NCBI GenBank assembly: GCA_019359355.1
Contig: JAHHHM010000024.1
Span: forward strand, 1-64,000
Reading direction: 5' to 3'
Source: Microcoleus vaginatus WJT46-NPBG5
Lineage (GTDB): Bacteria > Cyanobacteriota > Cyanobacteriia > Cyanobacteriales > Oscillatoriaceae
Length of the DNA stretch: 64,000 nt
The notes under the pieces are model-generated. The model saw only the letters and a program-made list of their open reading frames with translations, searched no databases and had not been told where the DNA came from. Of this stretch, positions 63,481-64,000 are shown piece after piece (the stretch's first letter is position 1; each line of letters starts with the position of its first letter). The position numbers and the translations under genes were made by a program.

Positions 63481-63999
63481 TTAAATTTTATCACCCGAAT
63501 TTGAAAGAGGATTGAACTGTGAGCAATGCTGTAAAAATCGAGCCGGCACCTCTGGACAAGCGCCCCAGTGCAGATGAATATAAGAAGCGTGTAACTGATG
63601 GGATATCCAGCCTTCCTTTACACCTGCGCTAGCCGAAAGCTGAGGAGAGAAGCCAACAACTTGATACAGTGGGGTTGGCACACCCATAATATTCGCTTCT
63701 CCCCCTCTTTCTAAAAGAGTGAATTCAGAGCGGTGAAATTCATGCCCATAAACTGTTTCACCGGCAGCCAGTAGGGGCGTATTTTGCAAAGCAGTTGCTT
63801 GCCGATATCCTAATGTTAAACGCTTTCCCATCACAGCCTTTGCCGGCAGCACTCCTACCATCTGCCACGAATGACCCTCAAAATCAACTATTTCTTCGCA
63901 TAAATACATCAGTCCGCCACACTCGGCATAAACCGGCATCCCTACTACGATTGCCTGTTTAACTGCCTGCAATACTTGAGAATTTCGACTCAATTCTTC
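63481..63999 (-). CDS. cbiA: Cobyrinate a,c-diamide synthase CbiA, C-terminal part (5' partial)
   Basis: The frame stays open to the window edge (two further Glu codons upstream of the TTG at 63993), so only the class I glutamine amidotransferase domain is visible. The nucleophile is in VYAECGGLMYL, followed by PAKAVMGKRLTLGYRQAT, GHEFHRSEFTLL and the catalytic His in ASYIHLHWGACPE. The full enzyme (~460 aa) amidates the a and c side chains of cobyrinic acid in the B12 pathway, using ATP and glutamine. Residues such as SAGVKEGWISHQLHASYIHL fit CbiA/CobB rather than CobQ. Confidence 0.9.
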   Translation of the reverse strand, partial: EELSRNSQVLQAVKQAIVVGMPVYAECGGLMYLCEEIVDFEGHSWQMVGVLPAKAVMGKRLTLGYRQATALQNTPLLAAGETVYGHEFHRSEFTLLERGGEANIMGVPTPLYQVVGFSPQLSASAGVKEGWISHQLHASYIHLHWGACPEVPARFLQHCSQFNPLSNSGDKI

Positions 64000-64000
64000 G

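Noticed and set aside
1-64000. tRNA, rRNA, insertion sequence or prophage genes
   Set aside because: Scanned for by eye in gaps (CCA ends, T-loop GGTTCGAATC, transposase motifs); nothing convincing was found.

Overview
The window is chromosomal DNA of a cyanobacterium, probably filamentous. The evidence is genes for photosystem II (psbO), photosystem I (psaK) and cytochrome c6, a cyanobacterial SigF, a HetF-type CHAT protease, plastid-type terminal oxidase and several cyanobacteria-specific families (DUF928, DUF6335, DUF29, S-layer/TpsA exoproteins, TPR-CHAT proteins). No rRNA, tRNA, CRISPR array, transposase or prophage gene was recognised. The hexamer GCCGGC is strikingly frequent, while the usual cyanobacterial palindrome GCGATCGC is rare.

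Layout. 0-1.4 kb: 3' end of a tyrosine-rich calcium-binding repeat exoprotein. 1.5-7.2 kb (minus): sigF, psbO, a small MscS channel, a phytanoyl-CoA-dioxygenase-like enzyme, a repeat lipoprotein. 7.4-10.4 kb (plus): miaB and ddl. 10.4-19.6 kb: hetF, an upstream array of three sRNA-like units, an OB-fold-like/subtilase pair, then ftsZ and ftsQ. 20.3-26.6 kb: a P-loop ATPase with a short partner protein, a response regulator-histidine kinase, a DJ-1/PfpI fusion, DUF6335 and psaK. 27-44.5 kb: an exoprotein and signalling island with two exported CHAT-TPR proteins, a TpsA-like exoprotein, an MscS-CNBD channel, a metallo-beta-lactamase-fold hydrolase, a CHASE2 nucleotide cyclase, two DUF928 proteins and a FecR-domain protein. 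44.5-52.7 kb: cytochrome c6, aldo/keto reductase, an NTF2-like protein, tldD/tldE, a TPR protein, a manganese exporter behind a yybP-ykoY riboswitch, and a Crp-type protein. 52.8-57 kb: three tandem paralogues with GUN4-like C-termini, one carrying a WD40 propeller. 57-62.6 kb: a nitric oxide/respiration cluster (quinol NO reductase, PTOX, unknown protein, cupin, methyltransferase) with a recurring operator-like palindrome. 62.9-64 kb: DUF29 and the C-terminal half of cobyrinate diamide synthase.

How the genes may work together. The best candidates for an undescribed system are: (1) three tandem terminator-bounded sRNA-like units upstream of and divergent from hetF, resembling NsiR1 of heterocyst formers, each preceded by TCCGGA or a one-base variant; (2) a same-strand run DUF928 - CHASE2 cyclase - MBL hydrolase - MscS/CNBD channel - TpsA exoprotein, which could make, destroy and sense a cyclic nucleotide; (3) the GAGNWAGCTYA operator candidates of the NO cluster. 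All functions are read from sequence alone; no database search was run.
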